DNA of 8,571 nt from Zwartia sp. (GTDB taxonomy: Bacteria; Pseudomonadota; Gammaproteobacteria; Burkholderiales; Burkholderiaceae_B). This document shows positions 1 through 7,581 of this stretch, piece by piece. The stretch spans positions 1 to 8,571 of the forward strand of contig JAURZO010000119.1 in assembly GCA_030653405.1 (NCBI GenBank), in the 5' to 3' direction. Both the position numbers and the translations under genes were made by a program. The notes under the pieces were generated by a model that did not search any database, was not told the DNA's origin, and saw nothing but the letters and a program-made list of their open reading frames with translations. How positions within the stretch are numbered: the first letter of the stretch is position 1; each line of letters opens with the position of its first letter.

Positions 1-221
1 ATGGTGCCAAGAGACCGTTCAAGCGGTGTCGCCACCGTCGCCGCCATCACCTCCGGACTTGCGCCTGGCATGCTGGCGCGCACCGAGATCACAGGGAGTT
101 CAATTTGCGGCAAAGGCGCAATCGGCAGCAAACCATGCGCCAACCAGCCAGCCAGCACCACACCCAACCAGATCAAAGTCGTCGCAACGGGACGGACGAT
201 GAAGGGGCCGGAAATATTCAT
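1..221 (-). CDS. mdtC: RND efflux pump, MdtC-like inner-membrane subunit (5' part only)
   Basis: Only the first 73 codons are visible; the gene runs off the left edge. The product begins MNISGPFIVRPVATTL, then a hydrophobic segment (about residues 12-32, the first transmembrane helix), then the start of the porter domain with PGASPEVMAATVATPLERS, a hallmark of RND transporters of the HAE1 type. The start resembles that of the upstream mdtB (MNIS-PFI-RPVATTL), as expected for the paired MdtB/MdtC pumps. In E. coli these assemble into a mixed trimer that exports drugs and bile salts using the proton gradient; this role is taken from the family. The ATG overlaps the mdtB stop (ATGA), and no clear Shine-Dalgarno precedes it, so translation is probably coupled to mdtB. 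It could equally be called muxC by the Pseudomonas name. Being second in the pair favours MdtC over a generic AcrB homologue. Confidence 0.9.
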   Translation of the reverse strand, partial: MNISGPFIVRPVATTLIWLGVVLAGWLAHGLLPIAPLPQIELPVISVRASMPGASPEVMAATVATPLERSLGT

Positions 222-3200
222 AGCGTCACACGACTGGGACTGACGGTTTTGGGGCGACCACGCAACCGATCAAAGAACAAGTAGATAACGGGCGTGGTGT
301 ACAGCGTCAGCACCTGACTGACCAGCAACCCACCTACCATCACCAGGCCCAGAGGCTGTCGCAACTCCGCACCGGTACCCGTGGACAGCATGAGCGGGAC
401 CGCCCCGAACAGCGCTGCGAGTGTCGTCATCAGAATCGGACGGAACCGCAGCATGGCCGCCTGTTCAATCGCTTCTCTAGGCGAAAGACCCAGCTTGCGC
501 TCTGCATCCAGCGCAAAATCAATCATCATGATGGCATTTTTCTTGACGATTCCGATCAGCAAAATGATACCGATAATGCCGATCATGTCCAGGTCACGCC
601 CGGTCAATAACAGCGCCAGTAACGCCCCAATTGCCGCCGAGGGCAAGGTCGAGAGAATCGTGATGGGATGGATAAAACTTTCATAGAGCACGCCCAGCAC
701 GATATACATGGTGATGACGGCTGCAAGAATGAGCAGCAAGGTACTTGAAAGTGAGGCCTCGAACGCGCGTGCCGCACCTTGGAAGCGTGTCTGTATCCCG
801 GCCGGCAAGCCAATTTCCTGTCTCGCCTTGGTGACGGCATCGACTGCGCTCGACAATGAGGTGCGCGGCGTCAAATTAAAGGAGATCGTCACTGAAGGGA
901 ACTGATCCAGACGGTTGATGACGAGCGGCGAACGCCCCTCGGAGACCTTGACCACAGTATTGAGCGGCACCGGTTTACCCGTATTACTCCTGACATAAAC
1001 AGTGCCAAGCGCAGAGGGATCACGTCTGTTCTGAGGAGGCACCTCGATCACGACACGATACTGATTGGACTGTGTAAAAATCGTTGAAATCTGACGCTGT
1101 CCAAACGCGTCATAGAGTGCATCATCGATCGCCGCCGCGGAAATCCCTAACCTTGCTGCCGCATCACGATCAATTTCAACGAAAGTATTCAGGCCCTCTT
1201 CCTGCAAATCATCCACCACATCAGCGAGCTCAGGTTGAGTGCGTAATTTCTCAACAAGCTTGGGCGCCCAACTCTCAAGTAAGGCCGGGTCGGCACTCTC
1301 AAGGGTCAGCTGATATTGCGTTCGACTGACGCGATCCTCAACCGTTAAATCCTGTACCGGTTGCAAATAAAACTGGAGCCCCGGCACTGCCTGGAGACTC
1401 TCCTGCAGTCGACGGATCACGGTCGCGACCTCGTCACGGCGAATATCTTGGGAACGCAAGGCAACCTGCATCCGCCCCGTATTGACCGTCTCATTCACAC
1501 CATCGATACCGATAAACGATGCGACGCTGGTCACATCCGGATCTTGCAAAATCACGCCCACCGCATCCTGCTGTCTCAACGACATCGCGCTAAAAGACAG
1601 ATTTTGCGGAGCCTGCGTCACGATTTGAATCAGCCCCGTATCCTGTGCCGGGAAGAACCCTTTGGGTATCACGAGATAAAGCAGCGCCGTCAAAACAAAA
1701 GTCCCCAGGGCTACGAACAACGTCAATGTTTGATGGCGAAACACGACTTGCAGACCTCGTCCGTAGCTCGCGATCAACGCTTCGATCCACGCATGCGTTT
1801 TGCGCGCGACCCAACCGTATTTCTGTTCGTCACCCGCGCGCAACAGCCGGGCGCACATCATGGGTGTCAGCGATAGCGAAATCACCAGAGACAACATGAT
1901 CGCGACCGCGAGTGTGATGGCAAACTCCCGGAACAGACGCCCCACCACCTCGGTCATAAAGAGCAAAGGGATCAGCACGGCAATCAGCGAAAAAGTCAGA
2001 GACACCAGCGTGAAACCAATTTGCGAAGCGCCTTTAAGTGCGGCTTGTAACGGTTTTTCACCACGCTCGAGGTAGCGCGCAATGTTCTCGATCATGACGA
2101 TCGCGTCGTCCACCACGAATCCTGTCGCAATCGTCAACGCCATCAAGGTCAGATTGTTAATACTGAAACCCAGCAAATACATGATGCCAAAGGTACCAAT
2201 CAACGAAAGCGGCACCACGATGCTCGGAATCAGGGTCGCCGTCAGTGTGCGCAAAAAGACAAACGTCACCAATACGACTAAGCCGATGGCGATCAACATT
2301 TCAACTTGCACATCCCTGACCGAGGCACGGATCGTCTGTGTGCGATCAGACATGACCGTCACATCCAGATTACCTGGCAGCGCAGCGCGCAACTGCGGCA
2401 AGAGTTTTTGAATCCGATCGACCACCTCGATCACATTCGCACCCGGTTGGCGCTGAACGTTCAGCAAAATTGCGGGCTGCAAATTCGCCCAAGCCGCCAA
2501 ACGCGCGTCTTCGGCATCCATCACCACGTTTGCGATATCTGACAGGCGTAAGGGCGCTTCATTTCGATACGACACGATGAGGTCGCGATAGTCCGCCGGA
2601 CTCTTGAGCTGATCGTTCGCATCGATGGTGGTCGAGCGCGACGGACCGTCCAGCGTCCCTTTAGGCTGGTTGACGTTGGCGGACACCACTGCAGTGCGCA
2701 AATCTGCCAAGGTCAATCCATAAGCCGCCAACGCTTGAGGATTCGCCTGGATGCGCATTGCCGGACGCTGTCCACCAGCAATCGTCACCAAGCCAACACC
2801 CGCGACTTGTGAGATTTTTTGTGCCATCCGGGTATCGACGAGATCACGCACCTGCGGCAAAGGAACAGTCGGAGAGGTAATGGCGAGCGTAATGACTGCC
2901 GCATCTGCCGGATTGACCTTGTTGTAGACAGGCGGCGCAGGCAGATCCCGCGGCAGCAGATTGCTGGCGGCATTAATCGCCGCCTGCACTTGCTGCTCAG
3001 CCACATCAAGTGGTAGCGACAACGCAAACTGAAGCGTCACGACCGAAGCGCCCGAGGTGCTGCTGGAGCTCATCTGGCGCAAGCCTGGCATCTGACCGAA
3101 CTGACGCTCAAGCGGCGAAGTCACCAGTGCGGCCATGACGTCGGGACTTGCGCCAGGATAAAACGTCGTTGTTTGAATAGTCGGGTAATCGACTTCGGGC

Positions 3201-3310
3201 AATGATGAAACCGGAAGCCACCGATAGCCAATCAAACCGCACAACAACAAGGCGAGCATCGCCAAGGTCGTAGCCACAGGGCGCAGGATGAATGGGCGGG
3301 AGATATTCAT
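218..3310 (-). CDS. mdtB: RND multidrug efflux pump, MdtB-like inner-membrane subunit
   Basis: A 1030-residue RND transporter, full length for the family. The ATG at 3310 is chosen because MNISRPFILRPVATTL is the standard RND N-terminus; the frame stays open 31 codons further upstream, but that part lies inside mdtA and has no family resemblance. First transmembrane helix about residues 12-30, then the first periplasmic porter region (PGASPDVMAALVTSPLERQ, 52-70). A membrane block follows from about 337 with the proton-relay aspartates D401 and D402 in GFVVDDAIVMIEN. The second periplasmic region runs to about 850, and the last membrane block carries K923/K924 in GIVKKNAIMMIDFA, matching MdtB/MdtC rather than AcrB. 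In E. coli MdtB pairs with MdtC as a proton-driven drug antiporter of the inner membrane. It lies 13 bp after mdtA and overlaps mdtC by 4 bp. No strong ribosome binding site precedes the ATG. muxB is the Pseudomonas equivalent name. Confidence 0.96.
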   Translation of the reverse strand: MNISRPFILRPVATTLAMLALLLCGLIGYRWLPVSSLPEVDYPTIQTTTFYPGASPDVMAALVTSPLERQFGQMPGLRQMSSSSTSGASVVTLQFALSLPLDVAEQQVQAAINAASNLLPRDLPAPPVYNKVNPADAAVITLAITSPTVPLPQVRDLVDTRMAQKISQVAGVGLVTIAGGQRPAMRIQANPQALAAYGLTLADLRTAVVSANVNQPKGTLDGPSRSTTIDANDQLKSPADYRDLIVSYRNEAPLRLSDIANVVMDAEDARLAAWANLQPAILLNVQRQPGANVIEVVDRIQKLLPQLRAALPGNLDVTVMSDRTQTIRASVRDVQVEMLIAIGLVVLVTFVFLRTLTATLIPSIVVPLSLIGTFGIMYLLGFSINNLTLMALTIATGFVVDDAIVMIENIARYLERGEKPLQAALKGASQIGFTLVSLTFSLIAVLIPLLFMTEVVGRLFREFAITLAVAIMLSLVISLSLTPMMCARLLRAGDEQKYGWVARKTHAWIEALIASYGRGLQVVFRHQTLTLFVALGTFVLTALLYLVIPKGFFPAQDTGLIQIVTQAPQNLSFSAMSLRQQDAVGVILQDPDVTSVASFIGIDGVNETVNTGRMQVALRSQDIRRDEVATVIRRLQESLQAVPGLQFYLQPVQDLTVEDRVSRTQYQLTLESADPALLESWAPKLVEKLRTQPELADVVDDLQEEGLNTFVEIDRDAAARLGISAAAIDDALYDAFGQRQISTIFTQSNQYRVVIEVPPQNRRDPSALGTVYVRSNTGKPVPLNTVVKVSEGRSPLVINRLDQFPSVTISFNLTPRTSLSSAVDAVTKARQEIGLPAGIQTRFQGAARAFEASLSSTLLLILAAVITMYIVLGVLYESFIHPITILSTLPSAAIGALLALLLTGRDLDMIGIIGIILLIGIVKKNAIMMIDFALDAERKLGLSPREAIEQAAMLRFRPILMTTLAALFGAVPLMLSTGTGAELRQPLGLVMVGGLLVSQVLTLYTTPVIYLFFDRLRGRPKTVSPSRVTL

Positions 3311-3323
3311 GACGCAAAGATCG

Positions 3324-4547
3324 CTATGGTCGCGCGCCGGGTGCGCCTGGAGGACGCGCACCATTGCGAGACACATCACTTGCCGCAGCCGCATTCGGGT
3401 CAATCACGCGTACTTTTGCGCCTTCGCGCAAACGATCTGTGCCTTCGAGCACCACGCGCTCGCCTTCTTTAATACCCTCAAGTACGACAACGCCCTCGGC
3501 ACTACGATCACCTAACTTGACCACGCGAACTGTTGCCGTTCCATCCGGAGAAATCACATAGACAAAGGCGCCACGGCTACCCTGTTGGATGGCACCTGCG
3601 GGAATAGTGAGCGCATCTTTGATTGTGCGCACTTTCATCCTGATGTTGACAAACTGATTCGGAAACAACGCATCGGTGTCGTTTTTAAACTCCGCCTTGA
3701 GTTTGACCGTACCCGTTGTGATATCGATCTGATTATCAATCGACATCAGTGTGCCGCGCGCGAGTCTTTTTGTATCGGCGCGATCATAGGCATCGACCTC
3801 GAGCGACTCACCACTGAGCATTGGCTGACGCACTGCGGGCAAATCATTCTCTGGCAACGTGAACACGACCGCGATGGGCTGCGTCTGGGTCATCACCACA
3901 ATCCCTAAGGGATCATTCGCATTAATCAAATTGCCCGCATCGACCCGACGCAGGCCGAGCTTTCCTGAGATCGGTGCGGTGATTCGGGTGTAGCTGAGCT
4001 GTAGGCGCGCGTTATCGACTGTGGCCTGATCGCTTTTAATCTGCCCTTCAAACTTTCTCACTAACGCCGCTTGGGTGTCCAGCATTTGAGGTGCTATCGA
4101 ATCTTGTTTACGCAACGTCTGATAGCGTTGCAGATCGCGCTTGGCGTTTTCGTACTGCGATTCATTCTGTTGTTGTGTACCGATGGCTTGATTCAGCGCG
4201 ACCTCATAGGGACGCGGATCAATCAGTGCAAGCAAGGTTCCTGCTTCGACTTGCTCGCCCTCTTTGAACAAGACCTCAAGGAGCTCGCCCTGCACGCGAC
4301 TGCGCACGGTGACGGTATTAAACGCGGTCACCGTACCAAGACCCCGCAGATATATATCGAGGTCTTGCTTGCGCGCTGTTTCAACCCTGACCGGGGTGCT
4401 CGGCGTCATACCGGCAGGCGGTCCTTTGGGGGCGTCTTTCTTATTCGCACCCAGGTACCACCAGCCAAGCCCAGCGGCCAAAACGACAATGACAATCCAC
4501 ATCAAGGGCGACCGCCATGCCGGCCTTGCTAACGTGCTTTCAGACAT
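3324..4547 (-). CDS. mdtA: RND efflux periplasmic adaptor (membrane fusion protein), MdtA-like
   Basis: A 407-residue adaptor protein that links the inner-membrane RND pump to an outer-membrane channel. Residues about 17-33 form one hydrophobic membrane anchor. The first barrel/lipoyl half contains GLGTVTAFNTVTVRSRVQGE (69-88). The alpha-helical hairpin covers about 112-186 (ENAKRDLQRYQTLRKQDSI and following). The second lipoyl half has YTRITAPISGKLGLRRVDAG (186-205), then beta-barrel motifs VVFTLPENDLPAV and DALFPNQFVNIRM (292-304). Spacing and wording track E. coli MdtA closely. The C-terminal tail is rich in Pro, Gly and Arg and has no assigned role. ATG 4547 (MSESTLARPAW) is preferred over an in-frame TTG at 4577, which lies inside the end of zapD; a modest GGGA lies just upstream. 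It is 17 bp downstream of zapD and 13 bp upstream of mdtB, so cotranscription is likely. No baeSR-type regulator is visible nearby. Confidence 0.95.
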   Translation of the reverse strand: MSESTLARPAWRSPLMWIVIVVLAAGLGWWYLGANKKDAPKGPPAGMTPSTPVRVETARKQDLDIYLRGLGTVTAFNTVTVRSRVQGELLEVLFKEGEQVEAGTLLALIDPRPYEVALNQAIGTQQQNESQYENAKRDLQRYQTLRKQDSIAPQMLDTQAALVRKFEGQIKSDQATVDNARLQLSYTRITAPISGKLGLRRVDAGNLINANDPLGIVVMTQTQPIAVVFTLPENDLPAVRQPMLSGESLEVDAYDRADTKRLARGTLMSIDNQIDITTGTVKLKAEFKNDTDALFPNQFVNIRMKVRTIKDALTIPAGAIQQGSRGAFVYVISPDGTATVRVVKLGDRSAEGVVVLEGIKEGERVVLEGTDRLREGAKVRVIDPNAAAASDVSRNGARPPGAPGARP

Positions 4548-4561
4548 AAAAATCCCAGCAG

Positions 4562-4573
4562 GCCCTATAGGGC
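4562..4573. repeat. 12-bp perfect palindrome at the zapD stop
   Basis: GCCCTATAGGGC is a perfect palindrome covering the last codons and the stop of zapD, 15 bp upstream of the mdtA ATG. It has no T-run beside it, so it does not look like an intrinsic terminator. It could be an operator for the efflux genes, but half of it is coding sequence and a 12-mer palindrome can arise by chance. Confidence 0.25.
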
Positions 4574-5317
4574 ACAAAGAGTCATTTTGAAGGCGACATC
4601 GCGCGTGACCGCCTGTGGTCTTTGTTCACCATCTTGAGCGGAATACCGAATCCAAACCATATACTTATTCGCACTGATCTCGGGAAATACCCCTGCGGAT
4701 TCATCGACCCAAACTCTGAGCAACTGGTAAGTCTTACCTGCCAACATTTGCTGATAGGCGCCTTGAGGCGCAAGCGCCTCAGTCGCCTGGCCCGTTTCGC
4801 GTAACAACCGCATGACCATACTGATACCTGCCTGCAGTGGCATCAGTGAGGACATCCATCGTTGCAAATCGGCGCATCGTTGTGCCTCGGGACGGTATTG
4901 CCAAGCGTGAAATGAAGGCATATCAACCTGCGTACCACCACCAGGCACCGCCAGACGACCTCTTAGACTGCTGAGCCACTCGTTGGCTCGAAGCTCTTGA
5001 CCGGTCTTGCCCGCGGCGTTGAGATTAATGATCACCCGTTCGATTTCGATGAGCATCGCGGCCAGTGTGTTCGTATCGACGCCCGGATGATCACGCAAAG
5101 ATTGTAGAACCCCTCGCTGACGCTCCAAGTCCTGCAATACAGTGACCTTCATGTCGGTACGCTCAGTCGCATCCAGCAGATCAAAAAGCGCACCAAGCGC
5201 AACTTGGTGATGCCTAGCATCCCCGGGCTTAGCGAAGAACATCATTCGATCGAGCAAAGACTCCAGACGCATCAGCGCACGGACTCGCTCATTAAATGGG
5301 TATTCAAACAGAATCAC
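4565..5317 (-). CDS. zapD: Cell division protein ZapD
   Basis: A 250-residue cytoplasmic protein of the ZapD (YacF, DUF1342) family, which binds the C-terminal tail of FtsZ and bundles its filaments at the septal ring. It matches E. coli ZapD along its length: LFEYPFNERVR at 3-13 (E. coli LFEHPLNEKMR), LERQRGVLQSL (64-74), RLAVPGG (121-127), FHAWQ (136-140) and FPEISANKYMVWIRY (211-225). The start is GTG at 5317; an in-frame TGA lies three codons upstream, so no longer form exists. The ribosome binding site is weak (GAG-type). It follows coaE by 57 bp, as in the coaE-zapD pairing seen in many beta- and gammaproteobacteria. In that arrangement yacG commonly comes next; here an efflux operon begins 17 bp after the stop. 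Confidence 0.95.
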   Translation of the reverse strand: MILFEYPFNERVRALMRLESLLDRMMFFAKPGDARHHQVALGALFDLLDATERTDMKVTVLQDLERQRGVLQSLRDHPGVDTNTLAAMLIEIERVIINLNAAGKTGQELRANEWLSSLRGRLAVPGGGTQVDMPSFHAWQYRPEAQRCADLQRWMSSLMPLQAGISMVMRLLRETGQATEALAPQGAYQQMLAGKTYQLLRVWVDESAGVFPEISANKYMVWIRYSAQDGEQRPQAVTRDVAFKMTLCAL

Positions 5318-5343
5318 TGGTTCTCATCATCCAATCCGGATCG

Positions 5344-5359
5344 GCGTTAGATTTAACGC
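5344..5359. repeat. Inverted repeat in the coaE-zapD gap
   Basis: GCGTTA and TAACGC are separated by GATT, giving a perfect 6-bp stem with a 4-base loop in the 57-bp gap between coaE and zapD. There is no adjacent T-run on the minus strand, so an intrinsic terminator is unlikely. It may be an mRNA hairpin or processing site, or chance. Confidence 0.3.
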
Positions 5360-5374
5360 TTATTCACAACCCGA

Positions 5375-5974
5375 CTACGCTAGGTTACACCACGCTTTAT
5401 GCAAGACCAATACTTGTTTTTCAAGTTCCACCAGTGATGTGCCTTCCATATTGGCAATTATATCGTCTGCTGCTGCGAGACGCTGAGCTCGCGTGGCCTG
5501 CGCCTCCATAATTCGCCTGATGGTCTCGATCGGTATGGCACTACGCGCTTGTACCCGGGCGATCTGTGTCTCCTCCTCGCAGTCGACCACACATAACCGG
5601 TCAATCCGGTCCCGCCAACGACCAGATTCGATCAATAACGGCACGACAAATACTGAATAAATTCCTGTTGCCTCTGCGGCCTGACGGATCACCTCCTGAG
5701 CGATACGTGGATGCAAAATACCCTCGAGTTCGGTGCGACGTGAGGCATCAGCAAAGACCAATTCCCGCATCCGTGCCCGATCCAAGGCGCCAGCGGCATC
5801 AATTAACGCATCACCGAATGCATCGCGAATCGCCTCAATGGCAGCGCCCCCAGGCGCCGTCAATTGGTGCGCGATCAGATCCGTATCGATCACCGTCGCC
5901 CCCCAGCAGGCTAAAAGGTTGGCGACATGGGTCTTGCCTGAGCCAATCCCGCCGGTCAGACCTAACTTGAACAT
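5375..5974 (-). CDS. coaE: Dephospho-CoA kinase
   Basis: A 199-residue enzyme catalysing the last step of coenzyme A synthesis: ATP-dependent phosphorylation of dephospho-CoA at the ribose 3'-hydroxyl. The P-loop is GGIGSGKT at residues 8-15. Family motifs follow: DTD (30-32), the HP of LHPR (87-90), VPLLIESG (111-118), and AQATRAQRLAAADDIIAN (158-175), which covers the arginine and ADD motif typical of CoaE. Length is normal (about 200). ATG 5974 is preceded by a strong ribosome binding site (AAGGAGA, 6-bp spacer). It starts 32 bp after pilD and lies 57 bp upstream of zapD, the conserved pilD-coaE-zapD order. Identification is secure. Confidence 0.97.
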   Translation of the reverse strand: MFKLGLTGGIGSGKTHVANLLACWGATVIDTDLIAHQLTAPGGAAIEAIRDAFGDALIDAAGALDRARMRELVFADASRRTELEGILHPRIAQEVIRQAAEATGIYSVFVVPLLIESGRWRDRIDRLCVVDCEEETQIARVQARSAIPIETIRRIMEAQATRAQRLAAADDIIANMEGTSLVELEKQVLVLHKAWCNLA

Positions 5975-5980
5975 CCAGTT

Positions 5981-5987
5981 TCTCCTT
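5981..5987 (-). promoter_or_regulatory. Ribosome binding site of coaE
   Basis: AAGGAGA on the minus strand with a 6-bp spacer to ATG 5974. It is among the strongest Shine-Dalgarno sites in the window and fixes the coaE start, suggesting coaE is translated independently of pilD. Confidence 0.8.
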
Positions 5988-6006
5988 GAGAGGCGGTGCT
6001 AAACAG

Positions 6007-6699
6007 TCAAAAAAACAGTATCAAGATGCCTCCAAGGGCCAATCCCGGCCCAAAAGGCATCGAATCTCTGAGTCTGTGCCGCCCAAATTTAACGGACAAG
6101 GCCACCATCAGGAGACTTGTCCCCGAAGCAATCAACCAAACGTAAGGCAAAGCGGCACACCCGAGCCAGGCACCGATAGCCGCCGACAACTTAAAGTCAC
6201 CATGCCCCATCATCTCTCGCCCCAACCAGCGGCGCAAAAGCACACACGGCAACCAAAGAATAATATAGCCTGCCGCAGCGCCCCAAACCGCTTGTTCGAG
6301 CGACAAGTCGCCCAACGTTCCCAGTTCGCCCATTCCACTCGCATGCCAAAGCAAACCAAACCACAATAGGGGCAGCGTCAACATATCAGGCAACAAGCCT
6401 GAGCGCGCATCAATTCTGGCGAGGAGCAAAAGCAGCGCACAATAACTAAATGCGACTAAACCATCACTGACCCACCCCCAGTGTGCCGCCACACCCGCCG
6501 CACTCCAGCACAACGCCAGCACAAAGACGACGTCCTGCCAGCGCAACCCCCGAATGGCAGGATCTGCCCAATCCCCAGGCCGTAAGGCCATCCAATTCCC
6601 CAGAAGCTGCTGCGGAATCCGCCATGAGAGCCAAAGCAACGGAACGGCACTCAATACGCCGACAAGGCCTCCAGCCAGAATCATCCACCAGTTTTCCAT
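6007..6699 (-). CDS. pilD: Prepilin peptidase PilD, lacking the cysteine-bearing methyltransferase region
   Basis: A 230-residue polytopic membrane aspartyl protease (GxGD class, peptidase family A24) that cleaves leader peptides of type IV prepilins or type II secretion pseudopilins. Catalytic D97 lies in RIDARSGLLPDMLTLPLLW, and D168 in GHGDFKLSAAIGAWLG; FGPGLALGG is near the C-terminus. Typical bifunctional PilD proteins are about 285 residues with two zinc-binding CxxC pairs in an N-terminal N-methyltransferase region. Here that part is about 60 residues shorter, and the four cysteines (C64, C87, C151, C181) form no CxxC. The start is uncertain: GGAGGA lies 9 bp before GTG 6702 and 12 bp before ATG 6699, and ATG 6726 is also in frame. 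coaE follows after 32 bp, the conserved neighbour. The usual pilB and pilC are not upstream; a divergent lipoprotein gene is. Peptidase function is expected; methylation is doubtful. Confidence 0.88.
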   Translation of the reverse strand: MENWWMILAGGLVGVLSAVPLLWLSWRIPQQLLGNWMALRPGDWADPAIRGLRWQDVVFVLALCWSAAGVAAHWGWVSDGLVAFSYCALLLLLARIDARSGLLPDMLTLPLLWFGLLWHASGMGELGTLGDLSLEQAVWGAAAGYIILWLPCVLLRRWLGREMMGHGDFKLSAAIGAWLGCAALPYVWLIASGTSLLMVALSVKFGRHRLRDSMPFGPGLALGGILILFF

Positions 6700-6711
6700 C
6701 ACGTTAAGATT

Positions 6712-6717
6712 TCCTCC
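6712..6717 (-). promoter_or_regulatory. Ribosome binding site of pilD
   Basis: GGAGGA on the minus strand. Its spacer is 9 bp to GTG 6702 and 12 bp to ATG 6699, so it argues for one of these two starts rather than ATG 6726, which lies upstream of the site. The divergent pilD/lipoprotein gap of about 100 bp must hold promoters for both genes, but I see no convincing -35/-10 pair in it. Confidence 0.55.
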
Positions 6718-6804
6718 ATGGAACATATGCACCAACGGTATCAAGTGCGTAAAATGCGGTCATTGCCTTTAGCTCCATTAGTTACTTGAATCGGGATCAC
6801 CATC

Positions 6805-7581
6805 ATGTCAGGACAAGCCGCAGGGTCTTTATTATTTAGGTCAACCCTTGGCCGCTGCGCGGCGCTCGGTCTGATCGTTCTGCTCGTAGGCTGCGCAGAA
6901 ATGCAGCAACAGAGGCAGCAACCCGGCTACTACAACCCTCCTCCCGCGAGTTCGGCAACGGACGCCATCGCCCATGCTGAGGCGCCCTACGGCACACAGA
7001 CTATGCGTGCACCCAACCAGATTCAGATCGGCTTAAAAGGCGGCGACGCAGCGCCTAGCCAAATGTCCGCTGGGGGTGCTGCCCCCAATAAAGTCAATCC
7101 TGCGGGTTCACCGTCGGGCGCCGTGACAGGCGCGGGTGCCAATACAAGCGCCACGTCTGCCGCGAACGCCGGTGCGGCAGACGGACTGCAAGCTTCTCTA
7201 TTTCCCGAGCCCTTGACCTTTGCTGGCACCCTGCCTTGCTTTCACCCAGAGATGAAGTGCTCTGCACAACGCATCACGTTGACGCTTGCACCGAATGGTC
7301 GTTGGCGCGCACGCGCAGCCTACCTGGAGCAAGCGAACAAAAGCGGTGCGGCGCTCGCGGATCAAGGATGCTGGCGAGTGATTCCACAAGCTGTACCCAG
7401 AATTGTGCTGCTTAACTTGTCAGGTAATGTGCGCGCCGAGCTCGCGTTGACGGCCACCAATGTGCTGCGTCTGGTTTCCATGAACGGCGACTCACCCAAT
7501 CTGGTCTATACCCTGACGCGACAGCCTGATCTTGATCCGATTGACGAGCTCAACAAAGCCACACCACCGACCTGCCCCTAA
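6805..7581 (+). CDS. Putative NlpE-like outer-membrane lipoprotein
   Basis: A 258-residue predicted lipoprotein. Arginines at 12 and 17 precede a hydrophobic stretch (19-28) ending in the lipobox LVGC, with C30 as the lipid-bearing cysteine. Residues about 31-75 are Gln/Pro/Ala rich, and 80-130 are a Gly/Ala/Ser/Asn/Thr linker of low complexity. The C-terminal domain (about 139-240) resembles the NlpE N-terminal copper/stress-sensing domain: FAGTLPC, RITLTLAPNGRWRARAAYLE, GCWRV, RIVLLNLSG, NVLRLVSMNGDS and VYTLTRQ follow the family pattern. The usual CxxC after GTLP is replaced by C145-X6-C152 with a His and a Met inside. Further cysteines are C189 and C257. A weak GGGA lies 8 bp before the ATG. 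It is divergent from pilD and convergent with the HTH gene, so probably monocistronic. Function unknown; an envelope-stress or metal role is inference. The family call was made by eye. Confidence 0.7.
   Translation: MSGQAAGSLLFRSTLGRCAALGLIVLLVGCAEMQQQRQQPGYYNPPPASSATDAIAHAEAPYGTQTMRAPNQIQIGLKGGDAAPSQMSAGGAAPNKVNPAGSPSGAVTGAGANTSATSAANAGAADGLQASLFPEPLTFAGTLPCFHPEMKCSAQRITLTLAPNGRWRARAAYLEQANKSGAALADQGCWRVIPQAVPRIVLLNLSGNVRAELALTATNVLRLVSMNGDSPNLVYTLTRQPDLDPIDELNKATPPTCP

Noticed and set aside
1361..1876. Long plus-strand open frame (171 codons) antisense to mdtB
   Set aside because: It lies wholly inside a secure RND pump gene, has no recognisable domain and its composition (many His, Arg, Gln) is typical of an antisense shadow.
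2537..2548. ATCTGACAGGCG, identical to part of the palindrome region at 7892-7903
   Set aside because: It lies within conserved mdtB coding sequence and lacks the inverted partner, so it is probably a chance match.
4071..4532. Plus-strand open frame of 153 codons antisense to mdtA
   Set aside because: It is entirely opposite a well-matched MdtA coding sequence and shows no family motif.
4548..4577. TTG start ten codons upstream of the chosen mdtA ATG
   Set aside because: It would begin inside the zapD coding region, adds residues not typical of the family, and the ATG at 4547 has a reasonable context.
5566..5970. Plus-strand open frame of 134 codons antisense to coaE
   Set aside because: It is opposite the P-loop kinase gene and rich in Pro/Arg/Ser with no domain signal.
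6750..6755. TAAAAT as a -10 for the lipoprotein gene
   Set aside because: No acceptable -35 lies 16-18 bp upstream, so a promoter could not be supported.
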